Positions 7,749 through 16,495 of a stretch of DNA of 51,196 nucleotides are shown one piece after another. This stretch comes from Candidatus Corynebacterium avicola (GTDB taxonomy: Bacteria > Actinomycetota > Actinomycetes > Mycobacteriales > Mycobacteriaceae): positions 1 through 51,196 of the forward strand of contig DXGC01000049.1 in NCBI GenBank assembly GCA_019114135.1, written 5' to 3'. The position numbers and the translations under genes were made by a program. The notes under the pieces were generated by a model. The model had not been told where the DNA came from. It did no database searches and saw only the letters and a program-made list of their open reading frames with translations. Numbering within the stretch: the first letter of the stretch is position 1; each line of letters opens with the position of its first letter.

Positions 7749-8819
7749 TTAGGCGGCGGAGTCTTCGGTGCTCCCGGTGCTCCCGGTGTCCTCGGACTCC
7801 GCGCCGGGCGAGCCGGCCGGGGGCTCGCCTGCCGGCGGCTCGCCACCCATGCCGCCCTCCGGCGGCTCGCCACCGGGGCCACCTTCACCGCCGCCGGCCG
7901 GGGCTGCCCCGCCGGTCGGCTCAGTGCTGGTGTCGACCCGGACGGTGAGAGACGCGGTGTAACCGTTGTCGATGTCGCCGGACATGGTCGCGATCTGCAG
8001 CTCTCCGCCGTCATCGCCGAAGACGTTGTCGGATTCGAGGGTGACCTCGGACATGTTCTCGGTGGAGCCTTCGTAGGTGTCCAGCTCGTAGACCTCGGTG
8101 GCGACGTCCTCCGGAATCGCGAGCTGCGAAGTGGAGATGGCGTTCTCCGCGTCGTCGATGGAGTCGATGTCGGGGTAGACCTCGAAGTGGATGTGCGGCC
8201 AGCGGCCGGTGTAGCAGGCCGGGACGATGGAGGTGTAGGTGACCTGGCCGTTCGCGTCGGCGACCTGGACGCCGCGGAGCCAGGTGTCGTCCTCGACACC
8301 CTCTGAGTACATGGAGTACTCACCCAGGGCGTTGCAGTGCCAGGCGTACACGGCCACACCCTCGAACGGGGCGTCGTCGTTCGCCATGTCGGTGATGGTC
8401 AGGGTGAACTCCAGCGGGACACCGTCGACCGGGTTGTCTTCGCCGATGTTGGAGCGGATGTCGCTGCGCTCGATACCGGACTCCGACAAGATGTCCGGGC
8501 CGTTCGAGCCATCTGCCGGGTACGGGCCGGCGGTCTCGTCCGGGATTTCGGCGGACGGCAGGTCGCCGGACGCTGCGGCGGAGGTGCTGTCGGCGGAAGT
8601 GGTGGCCGCGCTGCTGGAGCTGTCGGTCGAGCAGGCGACGAGTGCCAGCGAGCCGACGCCGGCGGCGCCGACGCCGAGGAACATCCGGCGGCTCATCAGG
8701 GTCTTGACGTCGAAGCTGACGCCCTGGTCCACGACCTCATCGTCGGGACGGTCGAGCAGCCGGCCCTCGTATGCCGGGCCTTCGGGGGTCTGGGTGGGTT
8801 CCGGGACTCCGGTTGCCAT
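7749..8819 (-). CDS. Tat-exported lipoprotein, intradiol ring-cleavage dioxygenase family
   Basis: This 356-residue protein opens with a 42-residue hydrophilic leader, then a twin-arginine signal (SRRMFLG, Arg44-Arg45), a hydrophobic core and a lipobox (LVAC, Cys63), so it should be exported folded and anchored to the outer face of the membrane. The catalytic part (about 95-300) keeps all four Fe(III) ligands expected of catechol/protocatechuate dioxygenases: Tyr in GEYSMY, Tyr in ACYTGRWP, and two His in HIH. The C-terminal 60 residues are Gly/Pro/Glu-rich with short repeats and look like a wall-spanning or disordered tail. ATG 8819 has a strong AGGAGAA ribosome site; an upstream in-frame start would lie before it. 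It is the first gene of the tat-two-component operon. Confidence 0.88.
   Translation of the reverse strand: MATGVPEPTQTPEGPAYEGRLLDRPDDEVVDQGVSFDVKTLMSRRMFLGVGAAGVGSLALVACSTDSSSSAATTSADSTSAAASGDLPSAEIPDETAGPYPADGSNGPDILSESGIERSDIRSNIGEDNPVDGVPLEFTLTITDMANDDAPFEGVAVYAWHCNALGEYSMYSEGVEDDTWLRGVQVADANGQVTYTSIVPACYTGRWPHIHFEVYPDIDSIDDAENAISTSQLAIPEDVATEVYELDTYEGSTENMSEVTLESDNVFGDDGGELQIATMSGDIDNGYTASLTVRVDTSTEPTGGAAPAGGGEGGPGGEPPEGGMGGEPPAGEPPAGSPGAESEDTGSTGSTEDSAA
7768..7794. repeat. 9-bp tandem repeat near the 3' end of the dioxygenase gene
   Basis: Two exact copies and one degenerate copy of GTGCTCCCG (plus strand) lie at the 3' end of the minus-strand gene and encode a Gly-Ser-Thr run in the tail. 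The unit is a multiple of three, so copy-number change would keep the frame. Confidence 0.6.
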
Positions 8820-8939
8820 GGTTCTTCTCCTTGCTGTGGTGGTGGCCGTTTGTCGTCTTGTCGGCCTCTGCGGTTGTGACACTTATGAGTCTTCCGTCCG
8901 ACCCCACCCCGTCGAATCCCCCTGACGCAGACACCTCAT

Positions 8940-8957
8940 GTACCGCACCTGCGGTAC
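8940..8957. promoter_or_regulatory. Perfect 18-bp palindrome upstream of the dioxygenase-tat operon
   Basis: GTACCGCA-CC-TGCGGTAC is an exact 8+2+8 palindrome, 121 bp before the dioxygenase start and 25 bp beyond the end of the GntR-type gene. Its position suits an activator or repressor site for the dioxygenase-tatACB-two-component operon. A short stem-loop terminator role is possible but no T run follows on either strand. Confidence 0.5.
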
Positions 8958-8981
8958 GTCCCCTACTCCCCGATCAGCCCC

Positions 8982-10574
8982 CTATTGCGACTTGCCCACC
9001 AGCTGCTCCCACAGTTCCGGGTCGAACCTGGTCGGCGAGACGTAGACCATGTGGCGCACCGCGTTGTCGAGCTTTCCGCGCCAGACCCGGAGAGCGGTGT
9101 CCTTGCCGGCCTCCCCGGACATCAACGCATCGAGAATGGTGCGGTCGTCGCTGACGATGCGCTGCACCGCGGGGGTGTAATCCAGCTGCAGCACCGAGAT
9201 GAACATGCGCAGACGCAGCGTGAGCTGGTGGAAGATGCGTGATGACTGCGGCAGACCGCTGGCATCGGCCAGGGTCTGCTGGAAGTGCAGGTCCGCCTGG
9301 TCCACGTCCGACGCGGTGCCCTGTTCAGCCGCGGCCACCACACCGCGCAGCGCCAGCTGGGAGGCCAGCAGGTGGTGACGGGATCGTGCGGTGCAGGCTC
9401 TCAGGATCACCCGGCCGACCTGGAGACGGGCGGCGTAGAGGTCGATGATGTCCTTGCCCGTGACGAGAGGGAGCGCGAAGGAACCGCCGGAGGTGGTGAG
9501 CAGGCCGTCGTCGACCATGCGCCGCATCGCCGACCGGACCGTGGAGACCGGGATGTCCATGTGCTGGGCCAGACGCGGACTGGTGACACGGTCACCGGCC
9601 TGATAGCCGGCGTTCATGATCTCTTTGCGCAGGGCGATGGCGATCTGCTCGGTGACTGAGATTTCGTTCTGTAAATGTCTTGGTGTTGCGCCTGTCCGAG
9701 CGTTGGTCGGGGGCGGATACTCCGCCAGGGATAAGTAATTTGAGTCAAAATCTGCCTCGTTTCGCCGGGCCCGCAGTGAGCCTGACCCCGCCCCTGCCCC
9801 GGTGTCGGACGCGGCGTCCACACCCTCCCCGGACACTGCGTCCGATTCCCCGCCGGCCCTGGATTGCGACACTGCGCGACGCCACTGCACCCCGTGCAGT
9901 CCGCGTCCCACCGCACTGGAGAGCTGGGCCAGAAGATCGCCGGGAATGGCGTCGACCGACTGTGCACAGGAGTCCAGAACCGCGGAGACCTGTGCCAGGA
10001 AGGCGTCCCACCCTTGGCCACCGGGTTCCCAGATCACCCGGAGGACACCGGCCGGCAGCGGCTCGTCCCCCTCGTCGAAGGACGCCTGCTGCTGCGGCCA
10101 GCCGGAGACCCCGGACACCTGCAGCACCGCCATCACCGCCGCCGCGCGCCGCGCGGAGGCCTGCTGCTCCCCGTGAACCTCCTGTCCTCCCTGCTCGAAG
10201 AGGATGGTCAGCCGCGGGTACTCCACCCGGAACTCGCGGACCCGGAGGTTGCGCGGGGTCTCCGTCTCGGAGCGCTCCGCGACCGGAGGACGGTCCGCGT
10301 CCATCCCGGGAACGGCTCCGGCGCCGACCCCGTGACCTGACCCCGAACGGATCCGGCGCATCGCCCGACTCACCACCGGCTGACTCAGTCCGGTCATCAG
10401 GGCGATACGACGGGACGAGTAGTCGCGCCCACCCACCCTCGGACCGGCGGTGGCCAACACACCGGCGACGATGTCGTCCGCCGCGTCCTGGATCCGTGGT
10501 CGGCCGCGACGCGGCTCCTGCGCATCATCCAGCTCGTCCCCGGGCAGGATGCCGCTCGTGTTCCCGTCAGTCAT
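8982..10574 (-). CDS. GntR/FCD-type transcriptional regulator with an extra N-terminal HTH
   Basis: A 530-residue protein, about twice the normal GntR length. The C-terminal half (about 300-530) is a typical FadR-subgroup regulator: winged HTH (VTEQIAIALRKEIMNAGYQAGDRV, then STVRSAMRRMVDDGLL) and an FCD ligand domain with helices around HFQQTLADASG. The N-terminal part adds a second HTH-like segment (about 45-80: SSRRIALMTGLSQPVVSRAMRRI), and an unassigned 130-residue middle region follows. ATG 10574 has a GGGAGG ribosome site. It is divergent from putA across 166 bp, so proline or a catabolite is a plausible ligand and putA a plausible target; both are inference. Confidence 0.8.
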   Translation of the reverse strand: MTDGNTSGILPGDELDDAQEPRRGRPRIQDAADDIVAGVLATAGPRVGGRDYSSRRIALMTGLSQPVVSRAMRRIRSGSGHGVGAGAVPGMDADRPPVAERSETETPRNLRVREFRVEYPRLTILFEQGGQEVHGEQQASARRAAAVMAVLQVSGVSGWPQQQASFDEGDEPLPAGVLRVIWEPGGQGWDAFLAQVSAVLDSCAQSVDAIPGDLLAQLSSAVGRGLHGVQWRRAVSQSRAGGESDAVSGEGVDAASDTGAGAGSGSLRARRNEADFDSNYLSLAEYPPPTNARTGATPRHLQNEISVTEQIAIALRKEIMNAGYQAGDRVTSPRLAQHMDIPVSTVRSAMRRMVDDGLLTTSGGSFALPLVTGKDIIDLYAARLQVGRVILRACTARSRHHLLASQLALRGVVAAAEQGTASDVDQADLHFQQTLADASGLPQSSRIFHQLTLRLRMFISVLQLDYTPAVQRIVSDDRTILDALMSGEAGKDTALRVWRGKLDNAVRHMVYVSPTRFDPELWEQLVGKSQ

Positions 10575-10593
10575 ACCCACCACCCTCCCACAG

Positions 10594-10604
10594 TTGTGCG
10601 ACAA
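10594..10604. promoter_or_regulatory. Palindrome TTGT-GCG-ACAA between the GntR-type gene and putA
   Basis: A short inverted repeat lies 20 bp before the regulator start in the divergent region. GntR/FCD operators are often TNGTNNNACNA, which this matches well, so it is a candidate autoregulatory and putA-controlling site. Confidence 0.45.
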
Positions 10605-10740
10605 TCCGCGCATTTCTGACTCAAACATGATCTGGAACCGGAATCAGCCCTTTCGCCGCTGGACTGACCGCATCCACACTGGTCGGACAAGAGACGCAAC
10701 GGACAACGTTACGACTACGCGCACCCGAGGAGGACCCATC

Positions 10741-13700
10741 GTGATCACCGACAACCGCACCCCCGACACCGCTCACCTCACCGAACTGGCCGAGGCCGCT
10801 GTCGACAAGGTCGTCACCTGGCTCGAGGCCAGCCAGGCCTCCTCCGCGAAGGACGCGAAGAAGCACACCGACCCCGCCGCCGAGCGTCTGTCCGCCGTGC
10901 TTTCCGACCCCAACGGCCTCGACTTCACCGTCGGTTTCGTCGACCGCGTGGTGCGCACCGAGGACCGGAAGGCCGCCGCCCGGGCGCTCTCCGAGCTCGG
11001 GAAGATCACGCCTTCAACCATGAGCGCCCTGGACCGGGCCCAGATCCTCATGGGGTCCAAACTCGGAACCCTCCTCCCCGACGTCGTCGTCCCGGTCGCC
11101 CAGCAGCGCATCCGCGGCATGGTCGGCCACATGATCGTCGACGCCCGCGAGAACAAATTCGGCAAGGCTGTCGCCGAGCTCACCGCCGGTGGCCACCGCC
11201 TGAACATCAACCTCCTCGGTGAAGCCGTCCTCGGCGAGAAGGAGGCAGACAAGCACCTCGAGGACTCCCGCCGCCTGCTGGCCCGCGACGACGTCGACTA
11301 CGTCTCCATCAAGGTCTCCTCCATCTCCTCCCAGCTGTCCATGTGGGGCTTCGAGGACACCGTCGACTACGTCGTCGAGCGCCTCACCCCGCTGTACCTC
11401 GAGGCCGCCAAGGCCCCGGCCGGCTCCAAGTTCATCAACCTGGACATGGAGGAATACCGCGACCTCAAGCTCACCATCGCCGTCTTCCGCCGCCTCCTCA
11501 GCCTCCCCGAGACCAAGAACCTCGAGGCCGGCATCGTCCTGCAGGCATACCTCCCCGACGCCCTCGGCGCCCTCCAGGAGCTCTCCGCCTTCGGCAATGA
11601 CCGCGTCGCCGACGGCGGTGCAGGCATCAAGGTCCGCCTGGTCAAGGGCGCGAACCTCGCCATGGAGACCGTCCACGCCGAGGTCGCCGGCTGGCCGGTC
11701 ACCACCTGCGAGTCCAAGCAGGCCACCGACGCCAACTACAAGCTGGTGCTGCACTGGGCCCTGCAGCCGGAGAACATGCGCGGACTGCGCCTCGGTATCG
11801 CCGGCCACAACCTCTTCGACATCGCCTTCGGCCACCTGCTCTCCGTCGAGCGCGGTGTCTCCGACCGCGTCGAGTTCGAGATGCTGCAGGGCATGGCCTC
11901 CGAGCAGGCAGAGGCCGTGAGCTCGGATGTCGGACAGCTGCTGCTCTACGTCCCCGCCGTGCGCCCCAAGGAGTTCGACGCCGCGATCTCCTACCTGGTC
12001 CGCCGCCTGGAGGAGAACTCCGCCAGCGCCAACTTCATGTCCGGCATCTTCGACCTCGCCCCCGGCAACGAGATCTTCACCCGCGAGGCCGAGCGCTTCC
12101 GCTCCTCCCTGGACGACCTCGCCGCCATCCTCGAGGAGAACGGCCACACCGCCCCCGCCGCCAACCACCAGCAGGACCGCGGCGCGGAGGTCGAGCCGTC
12201 CTCCGAGGCGCTCGCCGCGTCCTACACCCCCGAGAACGGCGGAATCCCCGCCTTCGTCAACGAGCCCGACACCGATCCCGCGCTGACCGCCAACCAGCAG
12301 TGGGCCGCCGACGCGATCGCCACCTCCGCGGAGGACGGCTGGATCGACGCACAGCCCGCCCCGCGGATCATCGCCGACGAGGAGATCGACGCACTCGTCG
12401 CCGACACCCACTCCGCCGCCGCCGACTGGGCCGCCCGCCCCGCCGCCGAGCGCGCCGCGATCCTGTACCGCACCGCCGACATCCTCGCCGCCCGCCGCGG
12501 ACACCTGGTGTCCATCGCCGCCGCCGAGGTGGGCAAGGCCGTGTCGCAGTCGGACGCCGAGATCTCCGAGGCCATCGACTTCGCCCGCTACTACGCCAAT
12601 CTCGCCCTGGAACTCGAGGACATCGAATCCGCCGACGGTGTGCGTTTCAACCCGGACAAGGTCGTGCTGGTCACCCCGCCGTGGAACTTCCCGCTGGCCA
12701 TCCCGGCCGGCGGCACCTTCGCCGCCCTGGCCGCCGGTGCCGCGGTGATCCACAAGCCCTCCAAGCCCACCCCGCACTGCTCGATGGCCATCATCGAGGC
12801 CGCCTGGGACGCCGGCGTGCCGCGCGATGTGCTGCACGGTGTGTACCCCGCCAACCGCGACGCCGGACGCACCCTGGTCAGCCACCCCTCGGTCGACCGT
12901 GTGATCCTCACCGGCGCCTCCGAGACCGCCGCGATGTTCGAGTCCTGGCGCCCGGAGCTGGTCATCAACGCCGAGACCTCGGGCAAGAACGGCATCATCG
13001 TCACCCCTTCGGCCGACCGCGACCTGGCCGTCGCCGACCTGGTGTACTCCGCCTTCGGCCACGCCGGCCAGAAGTGCTCGGCTGCGTCGCTGGGCATCCT
13101 CGTCGGCTCGGTCTACAACTCCGAGCGCTTCCGCCGCCAGCTGCTGGACGCCGCGTCCTCGATGATCGTCGACTGGCCGACGAACATGCGCGCCGAGATG
13201 GGCCCGCTCACCGAGCTGCCCTCCGACAAGCTGGAGCGTGCGCTGACCACCCTCGAACCCGGTGAGTCCTGGCTGCTGAAGCCCAAGCAGCTCGACGACT
13301 CCGGTCGCCTGTGGTCCCCCGGAATCAAGGAGGGCGTGAAGCCCGGCTCCTTCTTCCACCTCACCGAGGTCTTCGGCCCGGTGCTCGGCCTGATGCACGC
13401 CAAGGATCTGGACGAGGCGCTGGAACTGCAGAACGCCACCGACTTCGGCCTGACCGGCGGCATCCACAGCCTCGACACCAACGAGGTCCGTCAGTGGGTC
13501 GACGAGATCGAGGTCGGCAACGCCTACGTCAACCGCGGCATCACCGGTGCGATCGTGCAGCGCCAGTCCTTCGGCGGTTGGAAGCAGTCCTCGGTGGGCC
13601 TGGGGTCCAAGGCCGGTGGCCCGAACTACGTCATGCTGATGGGCAACTGGTCCGACGGCGACGACGCCGGCGCCGCCCGTGCCGCCGGTACCGCCAAGAC

Positions 13701-14340
13701 CGGTTCCTCCGCCGTGGACAACTACATCTCCGAGCTCTCGAAGACCGCCGCCGTCTCCGGCGACGAGGCCACGTGGCTGACCGCAGCCGGTGTGTCCGAC
13801 GCCGCCGCCTGGAACTCCGAGTTCGGCACCCCGCGCGACCTGACGGGCCTGACCGCCGAGGCGAACGTCTTCCGTTACCGCCCGGCCGACGTCGTGGTGC
13901 GGATCAGCGCCGACGCCAGTGCCGCGGAGGTCGCCCGTGTCCTCATCGCCGCCCACCGCGCCGGCTCCACGCTGCGCGTGGTCGTCGATCCTGCCGTCTC
14001 CGCCGCGGTCAGTGACGCCCTGGCCGCCGGTGCCGCTCTCTTCCCGGAGCTGAAGACCAGCCCCGCCGACGATGCCGCCTTCACCGCGGCGCTGGCTGCC
14101 GGGTCCTACGACTCCGGCGTCGGCGCCCGGGTCCGTGTCGTCGGCTCGCAGAGCCAGGACACCCTCGTCGAGATGGCCTCGCGTCCCGAGGTGTGCCTGC
14201 TCAACGACGACGTGACCGTCTCCGGCCGCGTGGAGCTGCGCTACTGGCTCAAGGAGCAGGCGGTCTCGATGACCCTGCACCGCTTCGGTAACCCCAGCCC
14301 GGAGTTCCACACCCTCTCCGACGAGCTGAAGCGGGGTTAG
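10741..14340 (+). CDS. putA: Bifunctional proline dehydrogenase / L-glutamate-gamma-semialdehyde dehydrogenase
   Basis: The 1199-residue enzyme oxidises proline to glutamate in two steps at the inner membrane face. The N-terminal half (to about 540) is the FAD-dependent proline dehydrogenase barrel, with VRLVKGAN (about 296) and a C-terminal helix carrying YLVRRLEENS. The second half is an aldehyde dehydrogenase: TPPWNFPLAIP for NAD binding, ETSGKNGIIV for the general-base region, and catalytic Cys at about residue 779 in GQKCSAAS. A further C-terminal ALDH-like segment completes it. There is no N-terminal DNA-binding domain of the E. coli type, which fits a separate regulator next door. GTG 10741 has a GAGGAGG ribosome site; an upstream in-frame reading lacks one and enters the divergent promoter. 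Confidence 0.96.
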   Translation: MITDNRTPDTAHLTELAEAAVDKVVTWLEASQASSAKDAKKHTDPAAERLSAVLSDPNGLDFTVGFVDRVVRTEDRKAAARALSELGKITPSTMSALDRAQILMGSKLGTLLPDVVVPVAQQRIRGMVGHMIVDARENKFGKAVAELTAGGHRLNINLLGEAVLGEKEADKHLEDSRRLLARDDVDYVSIKVSSISSQLSMWGFEDTVDYVVERLTPLYLEAAKAPAGSKFINLDMEEYRDLKLTIAVFRRLLSLPETKNLEAGIVLQAYLPDALGALQELSAFGNDRVADGGAGIKVRLVKGANLAMETVHAEVAGWPVTTCESKQATDANYKLVLHWALQPENMRGLRLGIAGHNLFDIAFGHLLSVERGVSDRVEFEMLQGMASEQAEAVSSDVGQLLLYVPAVRPKEFDAAISYLVRRLEENSASANFMSGIFDLAPGNEIFTREAERFRSSLDDLAAILEENGHTAPAANHQQDRGAEVEPSSEALAASYTPENGGIPAFVNEPDTDPALTANQQWAADAIATSAEDGWIDAQPAPRIIADEEIDALVADTHSAAADWAARPAAERAAILYRTADILAARRGHLVSIAAAEVGKAVSQSDAEISEAIDFARYYANLALELEDIESADGVRFNPDKVVLVTPPWNFPLAIPAGGTFAALAAGAAVIHKPSKPTPHCSMAIIEAAWDAGVPRDVLHGVYPANRDAGRTLVSHPSVDRVILTGASETAAMFESWRPELVINAETSGKNGIIVTPSADRDLAVADLVYSAFGHAGQKCSAASLGILVGSVYNSERFRRQLLDAASSMIVDWPTNMRAEMGPLTELPSDKLERALTTLEPGESWLLKPKQLDDSGRLWSPGIKEGVKPGSFFHLTEVFGPVLGLMHAKDLDEALELQNATDFGLTGGIHSLDTNEVRQWVDEIEVGNAYVNRGITGAIVQRQSFGGWKQSSVGLGSKAGGPNYVMLMGNWSDGDDAGAARAAGTAKTGSSAVDNYISELSKTAAVSGDEATWLTAAGVSDAAAWNSEFGTPRDLTGLTAEANVFRYRPADVVVRISADASAAEVARVLIAAHRAGSTLRVVVDPAVSAAVSDALAAGAALFPELKTSPADDAAFTAALAAGSYDSGVGARVRVVGSQSQDTLVEMASRPEVCLLNDDVTVSGRVELRYWLKEQAVSMTLHRFGNPSPEFHTLSDELKRG

Positions 14341-14370
14341 TCCCCTCCTGCCCCGGGGGCTCGCCGCTCA

Positions 14371-14460
14371 TCGATCACACCTCCCTCGATTTCCGCATCG
14401 TGAGACCTGCAGGTCAGGACGTTTTCACGACGCGGAAGATATCGAGGCAGGTGTGATCGA
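14371..14460. repeat. Large imperfect hairpin between convergent putA and MFS genes
   Basis: The left arm from 14371 and the right arm ending at 14460 pair over some 40 positions in blocks: TCGATCACACCT, CCTCGAT, TTCCGC, TCGTGA and a central GACCTGCAG, broken by single mismatches and small bulges. There is no T run, so it is either a bidirectional terminator of unusual size or a small inverted-repeat element of about 90 bp. Confidence 0.6.
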
Positions 14461-14475
14461 TTGCTGTGAGCGGAA

Positions 14476-16167
14476 CTAGCGCTTCGCCGGGGCCTTCTTC
14501 GGCTCCTTCGTGCTCGCCTTGCCCGTCCCGTCCATGCCACGGATGAAGATCAGCGACGCCAGAGCGCCGAGCACGGCCAGCACCGCGGCGATGATGAAGA
14601 TGCCGTGCAGACCGTCGATGAAGAAGCCCAGCGTCTCGTCCGCGATCTGCTGCGACACCTGGGCGATCTCCGTGAACAGACCGCCCTCGGCCGCCTCGCG
14701 CACCGAGTCCACCGACTCCTCCGGCATTCCCGGCGGGAACGCCATCCCGTCGATCCCGGAATTCACCCGGTCCGAGAGGTACGCACCGTAGACCGCCACA
14801 CCGAAGGCCGTACCCAGCGGCAGTGCGGTGTTCGCCAGACCCGTCGCCATACCGGTGCGCTCGGTGGGCACCACCGCCACCGCCAGCGACATCACGTGCG
14901 GCAGCATCAGGCCGGTACCGGTACCCAGCACCAGGTACATCGGCAGCAGGTCCGACCAGCCCGAGCCGGTGTCCATCAGCAGACCCAGCATGAGGCCACC
15001 GGCGACCACGAACATGCCGACAGCCTGCACCACACCGACCGGGATCCAGCGGGTCAGCACCATGCCGACCGCGGAGAAGATCACCATCGGCACCGCCAGG
15101 GCGCTCGAGACGTAACCGATCTCCAGGGCGGACAGCCCCAGCTGCCCGGCGAGCCACAGGATGATGAAGGGCATCATGCCGAAGCTGAACATACGCGAGG
15201 CGAAGGCGTTGAAGGTCACCGTGGCGAAGGCGGGGATGCGGAACAACCGGAAGTCGATCATCGCGGCGTCCCGCTTGGACAGCTCGAACAGGATCAGCGC
15301 GGCGAACAGCAGCACACCGGCGGCGAGCGAGGCGATGATGATCTCGCTGGTCCAGCCCTGTTCCTGGCCGTCGATGATGCCGTAGTTCACCAGCACCAGG
15401 GAGACGATGGTGAGAATCATGGCGATCACCGAGATCCGCGCGCCGCTGCCGAGGGGCTTCCTGGCGCCCTGGCCAGCGCCCTGACGGGCAGCCAGTTGCG
15501 CCTCCTCCAGTTTCTGCTCACCGTGGATGTCCGGGATCACGACCAGCGTGGCGACGATGACGAAGATGCCGATCGGGATGTTGATCGCGAAGATCCACTC
15601 CCACGTGCCGGTCTCCACCAGTGCACCGCCGACCAACGGCCCGAAGGCACTGGCCGCGCCGCCGATGCCCATCATGGCTGCCACGGCACGGGTGCGTTTC
15701 GCCGAGTTCTCCTTGTAGGACGCAGCGTCCGGGTCGCTGGTGTCGAAGGCATCGGCGAGCAGCGGTGTACAGGTGCCGAACACCAGGGCGCCGCCGGCGC
15801 CCTGCAGCGCCCGGAAGATGATGATCCCGGCTTCACTACCGGTGACGATGCAGCCGATCGACGCCCCGAGGAACAACACATGGCCGATGAGGAAGATACG
15901 CCGACGTCCGATGATGTCCGACAGCGCGGCGGCAGCGAGCATCAGTGAGGCGAAGGTGAGGCTGTAGGCGTTGATCACCCACTGCGCCCCCGACAGTGAC
16001 AGGCCGAGGTCCTCGGTAATCGCCGGCAGCGCCACCAGGACGATCGTGATGTCGATGGTCATCATCACGGTCGACAGCGCGGCCACGGTCAGGCTCCACC
16101 CGACCGGGCGGGGAGAGGGTAGACGGTGACGACCGGAAACTGGACGAGTCGGACGAGTCGAAGGCAT
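14476..16167 (-). CDS. MFS drug exporter, DHA2 (14-helix) family
   Basis: This 563-residue protein has about 14 hydrophobic segments and DHA2 motifs. VALPAITEDLGLS and WVINAYSLTFASLMLAAAALSD (motif D1 and helix 2) lead into DIIGRRR (motif A), and FRALQGAGGALV is motif B-like. The expected role is proton-coupled efflux of drugs or lipophilic cations from the cytosol. Between central helices there is a longer soluble loop rich in Gln/Ala/Gly (about 215-240). It converges on putA across the hairpin and diverges from the polysaccharide operon. Substrate cannot be assigned. Confidence 0.88.
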   Translation of the reverse strand: MPSTRPTRPVSGRHRLPSPRPVGWSLTVAALSTVMMTIDITIVLVALPAITEDLGLSLSGAQWVINAYSLTFASLMLAAAALSDIIGRRRIFLIGHVLFLGASIGCIVTGSEAGIIIFRALQGAGGALVFGTCTPLLADAFDTSDPDAASYKENSAKRTRAVAAMMGIGGAASAFGPLVGGALVETGTWEWIFAINIPIGIFVIVATLVVIPDIHGEQKLEEAQLAARQGAGQGARKPLGSGARISVIAMILTIVSLVLVNYGIIDGQEQGWTSEIIIASLAAGVLLFAALILFELSKRDAAMIDFRLFRIPAFATVTFNAFASRMFSFGMMPFIILWLAGQLGLSALEIGYVSSALAVPMVIFSAVGMVLTRWIPVGVVQAVGMFVVAGGLMLGLLMDTGSGWSDLLPMYLVLGTGTGLMLPHVMSLAVAVVPTERTGMATGLANTALPLGTAFGVAVYGAYLSDRVNSGIDGMAFPPGMPEESVDSVREAAEGGLFTEIAQVSQQIADETLGFFIDGLHGIFIIAAVLAVLGALASLIFIRGMDGTGKASTKEPKKAPAKR

Positions 16168-16332
16168 TCCCCAACTGTATCGGAGGCGAAAGCTGACACG
16201 TACAGGGTCCGCGGAATGACACGGGCGAGTCCTGAAACAGGCACGAAACAGTCACGGACATGACGGCGACGCGACGCCGAGATGTAACAGGAACGTCATT
16301 GAATCCACCTAGCCAGACCTCCGAGGTCGCAC

Positions 16333-16460
16333 TACCATAAGGGTCAGTTGCTCCAAATTCCCTCACGAAACCCTCACTTCTCCCACCCTCACTCCTCCAA
16401 ACTCCTCCAATTCCCTCACCCCTCACCCCTCACCTCTCTCCCCTCTCCGCCTCCCCGGCC
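16333..16460 (+). promoter_or_regulatory. TACCAT -10 box and long CU-rich leader of the polysaccharide operon
   Basis: TACCATAAGGG at 16333 resembles TACCATAGGG at 27859, and in both cases a leader almost free of purines follows. Here bases from about 16350 to 16460 are overwhelmingly C and T with recurring CCCTCAC and CTCC. The predicted leader before the GTG at 16496 is about 150 nt. Such a tract should be unstructured and may bind a regulatory protein or allow Rho loading. Confidence 0.5.
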
Positions 16461-16495
16461 GGTCTCCACCGGTCGGCAGAACAAAGTGAATCGCT

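Noticed and set aside
10450..10740. Extended N-terminus of putA beginning upstream of 10741
   Set aside because: It lacks a ribosome site, covers the divergent promoter region, and reads as low-quality sequence; GTG 10741 has GAGGAGG at the right distance.
11014..14310. A 1098-codon open frame antisense to putA
   Set aside because: It is Gly/Val/Asp-rich without any family motif and follows from the codon bias of putA; typical antisense artefact in high-GC DNA.
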